NCBI RefSeq assembly: GCF_013456555.2
Contig: NZ_CP084885.1
Location: 62,001-126,000, forward strand
DNA length: 64,000 bases
Reading direction: 5' to 3'
DNA from: Natrinema zhouii
Lineage (GTDB): Archaea; Halobacteriota; Halobacteria; Halobacteriales; Natrialbaceae
Of this stretch, positions 37,255 through 45,979 are shown piece after piece (position 1 is the first letter of the stretch; each line of letters starts with the position of its first letter). Both the position numbers and the translations under genes were made by a program. Under the pieces are notes generated by a model. The model ran no database searches. It saw only the letters and a list, made by a program, of their open reading frames with translations, and was not told where the DNA came from.

Positions 37255-37328
37255 CGCCTTCCTGATTTCATTTCGCAGAGGGGGTGTTACCTGAACTACC
37301 GACATCCCGAATTTTGATGCTATCTAAT

Positions 37329-37642
37329 CTATTTGTCCGGATTGATTGGGCCTTTGTATTTTGACGTGACACTATCGTCTTCCCGCCACTGCCAGTAGTA
37401 GTAGCGGTTGTCGTTGATCTCCTTTATCGTGATTGTAGCCTTCAAGGGGACATTGTTTGGGAGATCCTCCGGTCGCTCCTCGATCTGTTCTTCCTCGTCC
37501 TGTTCGGCCAGTCGGACTTCGCGTTCGCGATGTTCGGCGAGCCCCTCGCGTACTGGGCGATATGCTGGAGCACCTCTGGTGATTGCTCATCGAGCATCTC
37601 CACTACGTCGTCGGGGATTTCTTGCGGTGGGGAATAGGACAT
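37329..37642 (-). pseudogene. Small plasmid-conserved protein (DUF6788-like), one-base frameshift
   Basis: MSYSPPQEIPDDVVEMLDEQ and EVLQHIAQYA are followed, after loss of one base near 37552, by GLAEHREREVRLAEQDEEEQ and ATITIKEINDNRYYYWQWRE to the stop at 37329. The C-terminal ITIKxxNxxxYYYxQWR pattern resembles DUF6788-type zinc-finger-less plasmid proteins. A perfect 11-bp inverted repeat lies just upstream (37656-37698). Confidence 0.6.
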
Positions 37643-37655
37643 AGATCACTGGTGT

Positions 37656-37698
37656 GTTAACCAACACTGGTGCTAGAATCTTAGTGCTGTTGGTTAAC
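37656..37698. promoter_or_regulatory. Inverted repeat GTTAACCAACA / TGTTGGTTAAC
   Basis: Perfect 11-bp arms separated by 21 nt, 14 bp upstream of the 37642 start. The TAACCAA/TTGGTTA core (outer span 39 bp) recurs at 48911-48947 and 51803-51841. Confidence 0.65.
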
Positions 37699-37713
37699 TC
37701 GGGTCGCTCTTAT

Positions 37714-39191
37714 CACTACTTCTGCGGTTCAGCGGCGGTACTATCTCTGTTCCTGCCCTGTAGATCTATATGAACAGTGTCTCGTTCGGTATACGAACTC
37801 CAAAAACCGCCATCCGACGGTTTCTTGCTCCCCTTCGGGGCGCGTTCATGACGCGCCCCGATGGGTCAACGTGGTCACGGGCAGCAAACACGTGGAATGT
37901 CGCTCCAGCGTATGTTGGAGGCCTGATCCGTCCGGGCAGTCACAAGACTCTCCGAGGGATCGGCAAACGGCTCGCGATCAATGAACACCGTGTTCGACGG
38001 TTCATTAGCGAAAGTCCGTGGGAACACGAATCTGTTCAGGAGTATCTCAATCAACAGATCCCAGAGACGATCACATCGCCAGCGGCGATGCTGATCGCCG
38101 ATGATGTTGACATCCTCAAACAGGGTCATCATAGTGTGGGTGTCAAGCGTCAGTACGCCGGATCAATTGGGAAGATTGCTTCTTGTCAGGTCGGCGTTGA
38201 CCTCGTGGCGGCGGTTCCGGGCGAGGCCCGGAACGCCGACCAAATCACGTGGCCGCTTGGATTCGAGTTGTATCTTCCCCGCAAGTGGATTGAAGATGAT
38301 GAGTTTGGAGACCGGCGACAGCAGTGTGATGTCCCTGAAGATGTTGATTTTCGGACAAAGCCGGAGATCGCAGTTGATCTTCTCTCACGGGCGCGGAAAG
38401 CGTCGGTCCCCCACGCCTGCGTGGGGGCCGACTCGGGGTATGGAAAGTATCTCTCATTCCGTACTCAGCTCCGGGAATGGAACGAACCCTACATCCTCGG
38501 TGTCAGCCCCAAAGATCTACCCGTTATTCCAGAATCAACGCGGATCGAGGAGCCCGGTCGGGGGTCGGGCCGCGGCCGACCCCCGTCCGAGCCACGATAT
38601 TCTGAGAATGTAATCCCTCAGTCCCCAGTAGAGATCAGTGCTGACCTTGATGACGAACACTGGAGTGAGGTATCGTGGGCAGAAGGAACGAAAGAACCGC
38701 TTTCCGGGCGGTTCTTTCGAACACGTGTTCGTGTTGTAAAGAGCGTGGCAAAGCGGCGTGTCTCGGACGAAACCGGATGGCTTCTGTTGGAAGATGGCGA
38801 AGACAAATTGCGGGCGTGGCTGTGCTGGGGTGTAGATGAGTGGAGTTTAGAGGAGTTAGTGAGATACGCCCACCTCCGGTGGGCGATCGAACGATTCCAC
38901 GAAGACGCCAAGCAGGTACTGGGATTGGATCAATTCGAAGGCCGTACGTGGAAAGGATGGCATCACCATGTGACGATTGTCTTACTTACACATGCGTTCA
39001 TTACATCCGAGCGGGCCGCGCGAGGCGCGGCCGCTCGGCTCCCTTCATTTCCCGAAGTTGCCCGAGAACTTGTCTACGAGATGGCTACACAGATTGCAGA
39101 ACACGAAGGACTGACACGAGAGAAAGCGAGAGATCTCGGCGCTGCCATGGTGAGGGGGTTGACTGACTGGTGATCAACCGCAGAAGTAGTG
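37714..39191 (+). mobile_element. IS701-type insertion sequence, complete
   Basis: A 1478-bp element with perfect 16-bp inverted repeats CACTACTTCTGCGGTT (37714-37729) and AACCGCAGAAGTAGTG (39176-39191), flanked by the 4-bp direct repeat TTAT (37710-37713 and 39192-39195). A 4-bp duplication is characteristic of the IS701 family. Confidence 0.88.
37770..39173 (+). CDS. IS701-family transposase
   Basis: A 467-residue DDE transposase. MLIADDVDILKQGHHSVGVK holds the first Asp (the IDDTG-like motif of the family), HACVGADSGYGKYLSFRTQL the second, and HLRWAIERFHEDAKQVLGLD the Glu. The C-terminal TWKGWHHHVTIVLLTHAFI motif is typical. No frameshift; the element is probably active. Confidence 0.88.
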   Translation: MNSVSFGIRTPKTAIRRFLAPLRGAFMTRPDGSTWSRAANTWNVAPAYVGGLIRPGSHKTLRGIGKRLAINEHRVRRFISESPWEHESVQEYLNQQIPETITSPAAMLIADDVDILKQGHHSVGVKRQYAGSIGKIASCQVGVDLVAAVPGEARNADQITWPLGFELYLPRKWIEDDEFGDRRQQCDVPEDVDFRTKPEIAVDLLSRARKASVPHACVGADSGYGKYLSFRTQLREWNEPYILGVSPKDLPVIPESTRIEEPGRGSGRGRPPSEPRYSENVIPQSPVEISADLDDEHWSEVSWAEGTKEPLSGRFFRTRVRVVKSVAKRRVSDETGWLLLEDGEDKLRAWLCWGVDEWSLEELVRYAHLRWAIERFHEDAKQVLGLDQFEGRTWKGWHHHVTIVLLTHAFITSERAARGAAARLPSFPEVARELVYEMATQIAEHEGLTREKARDLGAAMVRGLTDW

Positions 39192-39228
39192 TTATGTAGA
39201 GTTGCGGAACGCCCCACAGTTACACTGT

Positions 39229-39747
39229 GATGGCTGATCTCAAGAGAATGTGTCTCAGCCAGCATTCGGGAAGATGCTGCAACAGCTCGTTGATCTTGGA
39301 GTGATTGAACTGCAGACGAAGCCGCTCGATTTGATCATCGAGCGGCGACTCAAGAAATTCTGGGAGCAGGCTCCGTGTCCAGAATGCGATGATCCAAGCA
39401 TCCAAACATGGCTGTCATCGAATCGTGTTATCTGCCGAAGCTGCGGGTTCAAGCCGGTTTACACTTATGGAACACCGTTTCACGAGAAGCACCTTTCCAG
39501 TGGTGAGGTGCTTCTCGCGTTCATCCTCTATGCCGACACGCTGTTGAGTATCTAGAAAATTGCGACACTGCTCGATCGAGCGTACAAGACCGTCTACTAC
39601 GCCATTCGAGAGGTCGAAGCCGCGGTTCAGCGAGGCTTCCCGATCGTCTGGAACCAGTTCCAACAGAAAATCGACGGACCAGTACAAATCGATGAATCTA
39701 GCAGCGTCTGTTCAGGATACAAAGACCAAGACCCGACGAGACAATGA
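39229..39747 (+). pseudogene. IS1595-type (ISH4-like) transposase, truncated
   Basis: Readable from GTG 39250: SQPAFGKMLQQLVDLGVIEL, a zinc ribbon CPECDD...CRSCGFKPVY, then TAG at 39553, then KIATLLDRAYKTVYYAIREV and KIDGPVQIDESSSVCSGYK, where the DDE domain begins before TGA at 39745. The remaining catalytic domain is absent. Confidence 0.75.
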
Positions 39748-39905
39748 TTATGTTGGTTAACGTGGGCGCTTTCTTCTGGTCTTCTTGTAATCCAGCTGCC
39801 TACCACGATGAGAACCTGTTTCTCGGCCCCCCCTTCTCTAACTGTATTGCACCGGTATCATTGCTACCGTAATGGTCTTGCCGCCGGAGCGTGTAGCACC
39901 CAGAT

Positions 39906-40112
39906 ATGGAGCGAAAAACGATTGCGGTCACCGGGATGTCCTGCGACGGCTGTGAGCAGAACGTCGAGAACGCGCTCAAAACTGTCGAGGGTGTCACTCG
40001 CGTCGAGGCCGACCACGAGGGAGATTCTGTAGAGTTCGTTGTCGACGAGGACACCGCAGACGACGACCTCACTACAGCGATTCGAGATGCTGGCTACAAC
40101 GTCACGGCCTAG
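39906..40112 (+). CDS. copZ: Heavy-metal-associated domain protein (CopZ-like copper chaperone)
   Basis: A 68-residue HMA domain with TGMSCDGCEQNVENAL, the MxCxxC Cu(I)-binding motif, and the beta-alpha-beta-beta-alpha-beta fold pattern ending AIRDAGYNVTA. It should carry Cu(I) to the adjacent P-type ATPase. Its stop overlaps the convergent copA stop: the two genes share CTAG at 40109-40112. No signal peptide; cytosolic. Confidence 0.88.
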   Translation: MERKTIAVTGMSCDGCEQNVENALKTVEGVTRVEADHEGDSVEFVVDEDTADDDLTTAIRDAGYNVTA

Positions 40113-42454
40113 ACGGTTGCCTCATCCTCCTGTCCGATTGCTGTGTTTTCCCCATCAACGGTGAAGTCGGTGTTGACGCCCTCGCCGGCGAGTAGTTGGC
40201 CACCGAAACTGTTGGCGAGGACGGCCGTTACTGACAGTACCATCGCGATCATCGCGAACACCGGATGGACCAGTCCGGTCGTCGCAGCGGCGACGCCGAC
40301 CCCGTTGAACGTGAACGCCGCTAGCAGGTTCTGACGCGTCTTCCGGTAGCTTTCCGTCCCGATTTCGTAGGCATCCATCACACCGCCGAGGCGGTCGCCC
40401 ATCAGGACAATATCTGCGCTCTCGATAGCGATGTCGGTGCCTGCACCGATGGCGATCCCAATATCGGCTTGCGTGAGGGCAGGCGCGTCGTTGATCCCGT
40501 CACCAACCATCGCTACACGATGCCCTTCATCCTGGAGACGGCCGATCTCGTCACGCTTCTCGTCCGGCAGGACGTCGGCCATTACCTGGCCGATGCCTAC
40601 CTCAGCCGCGACCGTCTCGGCGGTGCGCTCGTTGTCTCCGGTGATCATTACTGGGGTAATCCCCGCATCGATCATCCGCTCGATTGTCGCTGCGGCGTCG
40701 GCCTTGATCTCGTCACCGATTCCGACGAGGCCGACGAGAGTACCATTACGAGCGATGCCCGATACAGTGAGGCCCCGATGCTGGAGGCGCTCAATCTCGT
40801 CGGTGGCCGCTGAGAGATCAATGCCCTCTGTCGTAAGCCAGTCTGGTTTGCCGACCCGCACATCATCCCCGTCGACTGTCGCCGTCACGCCCTTGCCGGT
40901 CACCGACTCGAACGACTCGGGATCGATGTACTCGATGCTCCGGTCGTCGGCGTCCTCGAGGATGGCGTCGGCGAGGGGATGTTCGCTGAACGCCTCCGCG
41001 CTTGCCGCCGTCGCGACCACGTTTTCCTCGGTCTGCTCAAGCGCAACAACCTCGGAGACCGCCGGCGTTCCGACCGTGATCGTCCCGGTTTTATCGAGGA
41101 CGACGTGGTCGACGTCAGGGAAGATCTGGAAGGCATCGCCGCTGCGCATCAGGATGCCCAGGTTCGCGGCCTTGCCGCCGCCGCGAATCAGGGCCAGCGG
41201 TGTCGCCATGCCGAGCGCACACGGATACCCAAGGACGAGGACCGCGAGCGCGGCGAAGGCTCCGGTTTGCACCTGTAGGCCGGTGCCGAGGAATGTTCCG
41301 GGAACGACTGTCGGAATGGTCACCCAGAACAGGAACGAGAGGACGGCGATCGTCAGCACGCCGGGGACGAAGTACTTGAGGACGCGGTCGGCGAGCTGGA
41401 TAATACCCGGCTTCATCGCACGGGCTTGCTCGATTTCGCGGGCCACCTGATTCAGGAACGCATCCTCGCCGGTGGCGGTTACTTCCACCAGGAGCGTCCC
41501 GGTCTCGTTGATGCTCCCGCCGATCACCTCATCACCCAACTGTTTCTCTTCGGGGATGGACTCGCCAGTCGCAACCGACTCGTCGACGGTCGATTCCCCA
41601 TCGACGACCGCGCCGTCGATGGGGATTGTCTCGCCGGGTTTGACGCGGACGCGGTCACCGACTTCGAGGTCGTCGATAGCGACTTCTTTGACAGCACCGT
41701 CGTCGCGCGGATCGCCTTGCTCCCCGCTCGACTGTTCCGAGGCGCTTCGCGCCTCGCTCTCGGTGACGCGATGGGCGGTGTCTGGTCGAAGGTCAAGCAG
41801 ACTCTGTACTGCCTGTGATGCCCGCGTTCGGACGAGAAGGCTGGTGTATTCTGAGAGGATATGATAGGTGGTGATGAAGACGGAGACGGCGAAGAAGTGG
41901 ACGGTCGGGAACTTGGGGAAGACGAACAGGCCGAGAAAGCCCCCAAAGAGGCCAGCGAACGCACCGGCCTCCAGCAGGACGTGCTGGTTGAAAATGCACC
42001 TTCGAAGGCTGTTGTACGCCTTCTCGAGGATGTAACGGCCAGGGCCGAGCATCGTGCCGAGTGCGAGGCCGAGGGTCACGAGATCCATCGCGAGCGATGT
42101 CGATTCGAACCGTCCCATCACAAAGATCATCCATAGCATCAATCCGGCGGTACCGATGGATGCGCCGCCGGCGAGCAGGAGTCGACGTTTCCCGTTGGTG
42201 AGCTCTGCCTGTTGTTCCTCGAATCGCTTCTCTTTGTCCGGGTCGCGGATCGTGTACCCGAGGTCGCGGAGCGTATCCTTCAGTTCAACCTCGCTCAGCG
42301 TCTCGTCATCGTAGTGGACGAGCACCTCTTCGTGGGCGAGGCTGACGTCGACATCTTCGACGCCGTCGGTTCGGCTGTATGCCTTCTTGATACTCTCGGC
42401 GCAGAACGAGCAGGACATCCCCCCGACGTTGAATTGTTTCTGTGTCGTTCCCAT
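40109..42454 (-). CDS. copA: P1B-type heavy-metal ATPase (CopA-like)
   Basis: A 781-residue pump. It has an N-terminal HMA domain with GMSCSFC (Cys15, Cys18), eight membrane helices, actuator TGES (about 297), phosphorylation motif DKTGT (454-458), an HP-type SEHPLAD motif in the N-domain and hinge GDGINDAPA. The membrane metal site reads YPC (410-412) instead of the usual CPC, so metal specificity may differ from classical CopA. It should export Cu(I) or a related soft metal. It is divergent from the ArsR-like regulator at 42588. Confidence 0.9.
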   Translation of the reverse strand: MGTTQKQFNVGGMSCSFCAESIKKAYSRTDGVEDVDVSLAHEEVLVHYDDETLSEVELKDTLRDLGYTIRDPDKEKRFEEQQAELTNGKRRLLLAGGASIGTAGLMLWMIFVMGRFESTSLAMDLVTLGLALGTMLGPGRYILEKAYNSLRRCIFNQHVLLEAGAFAGLFGGFLGLFVFPKFPTVHFFAVSVFITTYHILSEYTSLLVRTRASQAVQSLLDLRPDTAHRVTESEARSASEQSSGEQGDPRDDGAVKEVAIDDLEVGDRVRVKPGETIPIDGAVVDGESTVDESVATGESIPEEKQLGDEVIGGSINETGTLLVEVTATGEDAFLNQVAREIEQARAMKPGIIQLADRVLKYFVPGVLTIAVLSFLFWVTIPTVVPGTFLGTGLQVQTGAFAALAVLVLGYPCALGMATPLALIRGGGKAANLGILMRSGDAFQIFPDVDHVVLDKTGTITVGTPAVSEVVALEQTEENVVATAASAEAFSEHPLADAILEDADDRSIEYIDPESFESVTGKGVTATVDGDDVRVGKPDWLTTEGIDLSAATDEIERLQHRGLTVSGIARNGTLVGLVGIGDEIKADAAATIERMIDAGITPVMITGDNERTAETVAAEVGIGQVMADVLPDEKRDEIGRLQDEGHRVAMVGDGINDAPALTQADIGIAIGAGTDIAIESADIVLMGDRLGGVMDAYEIGTESYRKTRQNLLAAFTFNGVGVAAATTGLVHPVFAMIAMVLSVTAVLANSFGGQLLAGEGVNTDFTVDGENTAIGQEDEATV

Positions 42455-42509
42455 CGTGGTAGTAGGTTACTGCGTGACGCTGAAAACCGTTACGACGAAC
42501 ATTATAGCG

Positions 42510-42525
42510 GTAACCCATACGTTAC
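42510..42525. promoter_or_regulatory. Inverted repeat GTAAC-N6-GTTAC in the copA/regulator intergenic region
   Basis: GTAACCCATACGTTAC lies between the divergent copA and ArsR-like genes. Further GTTAC/CGTTAC half sites occur at about 42470-42492. It is a candidate operator for the regulator. Confidence 0.45.
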
Positions 42526-42587
42526 ACTATTGCTGGATGAATGGCGTTACTCTTACTGACGTCGTGCATCTATACATCCTCAAGAAA

Positions 42588-43187
42588 ATGGCTCTGCTCG
42601 AATCTGACGTGCCGATCCGTGAGGTTGTGACTACGGATCCGGAGAAGGCGAAAGCGCTGGAGAACAACGTACGAGCAAAGATCATCGATATGCTCACTGA
42701 AAAGGAGATGACCATCGAGGAGATTCACGACGAGCTGGACCGTCGCGGCGAGGAGAAGGCCGAGACGACGGTGCGCCATCACGTAAACGTCCTGAAGGAT
42801 GCGGGGATGGTCGAAATAGCGCGACTGGAGGAAGCTGGCGGTGGCACGCGAAAATACTACAAATCGAACACCCGCATTTTCTCCTATGACCTCCCAGGGG
42901 ACGCTGAGGAGACGCTCGCTGGGGCGCAGGAAACAGCGACAGCGGAGCTAACGAACCTCATAGAGACGCTCTATGAAGAGCACGGCGACGACATCGAAGC
43001 GGTTGCACGGGAGATGAAGCCGTGCGAGTACTGTGCAACACAGCACTACGAGGAGTTCGTCATCCGGGAATTGCTGAACTGCGCGCTCATCGACCTAACA
43101 GAGGGTGAAACGCTGGAGGCGCTACGTCCTGACTTAGAACAAGCCGACGATGAATCCGAGTCCCATGACGACGAGGACGGTCGCTGA
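42588..43187 (+). CDS. ArsR-type winged-helix regulator, probable metal sensor
   Basis: 199 residues from ATG 42588 (MALLESDVPIREVV); the longer upstream frame is non-coding promoter. The wHTH occupies about residues 22-100: NNVRAKIIDMLTEKEMTIEE, TTVRHHVNVLKDAGMVEIAR and GGTRKYYKSNTRIF. The C-terminal helical part has PCEYCATQHYEEF, a CxxC candidate metal site. Its divergent position to copA suggests control of copper export. Its 3' end overlaps the convergent NicO-like gene by 54 bp. Confidence 0.78.
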   Translation: MALLESDVPIREVVTTDPEKAKALENNVRAKIIDMLTEKEMTIEEIHDELDRRGEEKAETTVRHHVNVLKDAGMVEIARLEEAGGGTRKYYKSNTRIFSYDLPGDAEETLAGAQETATAELTNLIETLYEEHGDDIEAVAREMKPCEYCATQHYEEFVIRELLNCALIDLTEGETLEALRPDLEQADDESESHDDEDGR

Positions 43188-43931
43188 GAACAGCGGCAGA
43201 TACGGTGTATACTGCTTGACCTCTTCCTCGTATTCCTGATAGCCGGCGATGAGCAGCATCGTCAACCCCACGATACCGACGATGACCGTCAGCGCATACG
43301 CGGCCATCAGTTCGAGACAGTACATCGAACCGGCACAGAGACCGATAATTTCAAACTCCTCCTCGTGGGCAAACCCAAGAACGAATGCAAACCAGGCAAT
43401 CCCGAACAGTCCGCGGTCGGCTTCATCGCTTGCCACAGTCCCGTGCTCGTGCGAATGCCCACCGATTCCGCCAAGCCGTTTTTTCACCCGTGTAACGAGT
43501 CCGTCCGAAGACTGCTCATGCGTCGGAGACGTGGCGTGGTCGTGGTGGACCGAGTGAGTGTCATCGTGTTCGTGGTGGTTGTGGGAGTGTCCGTGTGCGT
43601 ACTCTCGAATCCCGAGTCCGATGAGTAAGACACCCGCGACGATACTTACCGGTCCGCCAATGTAGAATCCGCCGAGGATGGAGATCGGCTCGTTTACCTG
43701 GGTCAACTGGAAGTACGATTTCGCGTAGAAGAACACGCCGACCATCGCCAGACTGCTGATGAGGTGTCCGATACCGATGAGGGAGCTGGCGGCGAACCCG
43801 TAGAGCCACTTGTTGGATTGATCGAGCGCATAGCTCGCAGCGACTGGCCATCCGTGTCCGGGTTCGATGCCGTGCACGAACCCGAGCGCAATCGCGCCGA
43901 CCAATAGTGGAAACGCCTCGCCATGTAGCAT
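43134..43931 (-). CDS. NicO/RcnA-like nickel-cobalt transporter
   Basis: A 265-residue protein with about six membrane helices. TM1 carries HGIEPGHGWPVA, the H-x4-D/G-H signature region of nickel/cobalt transporters. A long His-rich cytosolic loop (AHGHSHNHHEHDDTHSVHHDH and later GGHSHEHG) is suited to metal binding. Later motif: LGFAHEEEFEIIG. It is divergent from nikR at 44035, so nickel-dependent regulation is inferred. Import or efflux direction cannot be decided. Confidence 0.82.
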   Translation of the reverse strand: MLHGEAFPLLVGAIALGFVHGIEPGHGWPVAASYALDQSNKWLYGFAASSLIGIGHLISSLAMVGVFFYAKSYFQLTQVNEPISILGGFYIGGPVSIVAGVLLIGLGIREYAHGHSHNHHEHDDTHSVHHDHATSPTHEQSSDGLVTRVKKRLGGIGGHSHEHGTVASDEADRGLFGIAWFAFVLGFAHEEEFEIIGLCAGSMYCLELMAAYALTVIVGIVGLTMLLIAGYQEYEEEVKQYTPYLPLFSATVLVVMGLGFIVGLF

Positions 43932-44034
43932 TCACCTTTTCCTCTATCGCCGTGCTGTATAGCGATTGTTAAGAGTGAAACGGGAATTCCGTAATAATCG
44001 AGGGCTCAAGACAGCAGGGAACCAACTGGGGAGT

Positions 44035-44427
44035 ATGCGAACGAGCTTGAACGTGTCTGAGGACATTCTCGACGAGTTCGACGAGACGTGGCAAGCTGAG
44101 GGACTAGACTCTCGCTCGCGGGCGATTCGTGAAGCGATGCAGGAATATATCGAAGGGCATTCACAACTCGAAGAGGTCTCGGGCGAGGTCGTCGCCGTTC
44201 TGGCCTTCGATTACCAGCATCACGAGGTGATTCATGACCTTCATTCTGCCCAGCATCAGTTCCAGGACGTGATCGAGACGATGAGCCACACCCACCAGGG
44301 CGACTGGTGTTTGGAGACGGTCTTTTGTCACGGCGATGCTGCGCGGGTACGGGAACTCGTGTATCGGCTCCGTGATTTTGACGGAGTCGGTCGGGTGAAA
44401 ACGATGTTACTCCGATCAGCCACATGA
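44035..44427 (+). CDS. nikR: Nickel-responsive regulator NikR
   Basis: 130 residues from ATG 44035 (MRTSLNVSEDILDEFD). An N-terminal ribbon-helix-helix (to about 45, with SRSRAIREAMQEYI) is followed by an ACT-like nickel domain: EVVAVLAFDYQHHEVIHDLH, HQFQD, SHTHQGDWCLETVFCHGD. H74, H85, H87 and C92 match the spacing of NikR nickel ligands. The open frame upstream (from 43966) is promoter region. It probably controls the divergent NicO-like gene. Confidence 0.9.
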   Translation: MRTSLNVSEDILDEFDETWQAEGLDSRSRAIREAMQEYIEGHSQLEEVSGEVVAVLAFDYQHHEVIHDLHSAQHQFQDVIETMSHTHQGDWCLETVFCHGDAARVRELVYRLRDFDGVGRVKTMLLRSAT

Positions 44428-44472
44428 CCTTCCCGGGTACCATACTACCCATAGATGGGTAGATCTAGTCTC

Positions 44473-45855
44473 TCAGGAGGGTTTATGAACGCCACCGGCG
44501 GCGGAGTTGATGCTCTCAGGGAGTGTGGGGTGGATGTGCATCGTGTTCGCGATTTGTTCGGCGGTCGCGCCGAGTTCGATGGCGAGGACGAGTTCGTGGG
44601 CGATTTCGGCACCTTGTTCGCCGACGACGTGCGCGCCGAGTAGTTCGTCGGTGTCGGCGTCCGTGACGAGTTTGACGAAGCCTTCGGTTTCGCCGAGTGC
44701 CTTCGGCTTGCCCTGGTCAGCGAAGTCCTGGTGGCCGATGCCCACCTCGTACCCTTCGTCTCGAGCTTCTTGTTCGGTGAGCCCGACGTGGCCGACTTGC
44801 GGGTCGGTGAACACTGCCCACGGGACGGTTCGGCCCTCGGTACTGATCTCTTCGTCTTTCGCGAGGTGGCGATACAGCAGGTCTGCGTCGTCGCGAGCGG
44901 AGTGGGTGAACATCGGTGGCCCACTCACGTCGCCGATGGCGTAGACGCCATCAGCAGTGGTTCTGAAGCTGTCATCGGTTTCGACGAACCCGCGGCCGTC
45001 CAGCGACACGCTGATATCTTCGAGCCGAAGGCCGTCCGTATTCGGTGTACGGCCCGCGGCGAGGGCAATGTCCGAGACGGTGACGGAGACGGCGCCGTCG
45101 GCATCTGCGTCGACACGGGTGCCGTCGTCGGTCTCCGTAAGTGTCGTAACAGGTGCATCGGTCTGTACTGTGATTCCTTCGTCTTCGAAGGCGGTCTCGA
45201 TGACGTCGCTCACCTCTGAATCCTCCTTGGGAAGGAGGCGGTCGCTACGCTGGAAGATGGTGACATCCACACCGAACCGGCTGTACATCTGGGCGTACTC
45301 ACAGCCAACGTAGCCACCACCAACGACGGCCAGCGATTCGGGAACCGCGTCAAGCTCCAGTAGATCAGTGCTGTCGTGAACATCGACGTCCTCAAGACCC
45401 TCAATTGGCGGTCTCGTCGGTCGGGCGCCCGTGTTGATGACGATGTTTTCAGCGGAGAGGGTTCGGTCGGCGACCTGGAGTTCGTGTTGCGACGCGAAGA
45501 CGCCGTGGCCTTCGATGAAGTCGATATTCTCGTTGCTCTCGACGTTCTCGTAGGCCCCCTCGCGGATGCTCTCGACGATGTCATCCTTCCGTTCGACAAT
45601 CGCTTCCATGTCTGCCTCGATGGCGCCGTCGATATCGATACCGAACTCTTCGCTCCGGCGAGCGAGGTTCGCGACTTCCGCACTCCGGATCATCGTCTTC
45701 GTCGGGATACACCCACGATTGAGACACGTCCCGCCGAGGAGATCTTCCTCGACGAGTGCTGTCTCCATCCCTGAATACGCACATTTCATCGCGACTGGGA
45801 GGCCAGCCATCCCGCCACCGAGGACGAGCAGGTCGTAGTCGTACCCGTTATTCAT
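44473..45855 (-). CDS. FAD-dependent disulfide oxidoreductase (MerA/dihydrolipoamide dehydrogenase-like)
   Basis: 460 residues. N-terminal FAD motif LVLGGGMAGLPVAM; redox-active disulfide GGTCLNRGCIPTK near residue 42; NAD(P) motif AVVGGGYVGCEYA; second FAD motif VYAIGDVSG; C-terminal dimer domain with HIHPTLPES (catalytic His-Glu pair). It lacks the C-terminal vicinal Cys pair of MerA, so it is more like a lipoamide dehydrogenase or related reductase. It lies 125 bp downstream of merA on the same strand and may be cotranscribed. Confidence 0.88.
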   Translation of the reverse strand: MNNGYDYDLLVLGGGMAGLPVAMKCAYSGMETALVEEDLLGGTCLNRGCIPTKTMIRSAEVANLARRSEEFGIDIDGAIEADMEAIVERKDDIVESIREGAYENVESNENIDFIEGHGVFASQHELQVADRTLSAENIVINTGARPTRPPIEGLEDVDVHDSTDLLELDAVPESLAVVGGGYVGCEYAQMYSRFGVDVTIFQRSDRLLPKEDSEVSDVIETAFEDEGITVQTDAPVTTLTETDDGTRVDADADGAVSVTVSDIALAAGRTPNTDGLRLEDISVSLDGRGFVETDDSFRTTADGVYAIGDVSGPPMFTHSARDDADLLYRHLAKDEEISTEGRTVPWAVFTDPQVGHVGLTEQEARDEGYEVGIGHQDFADQGKPKALGETEGFVKLVTDADTDELLGAHVVGEQGAEIAHELVLAIELGATAEQIANTMHIHPTLPESINSAAGGVHKPS

Positions 45856-45979
45856 CGGTCGGGCCCCCGTTCTGAGTGGTGTAGTCGTCGGCCGTTCGTT
45901 CTTGGTTGGGACGTAATGCGGAAATCATTGTGTTCACGAATTCGGTCATAAGTTGGATAATGCTAGTGAGGTGGTGATT

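Noticed and set aside
40431..41450. 339-codon plus-strand frame opposite copA
   Set aside because: Low-complexity Ser/Arg/Ala translation typical of antisense to a GC-rich gene; the minus strand carries all P-type ATPase motifs.
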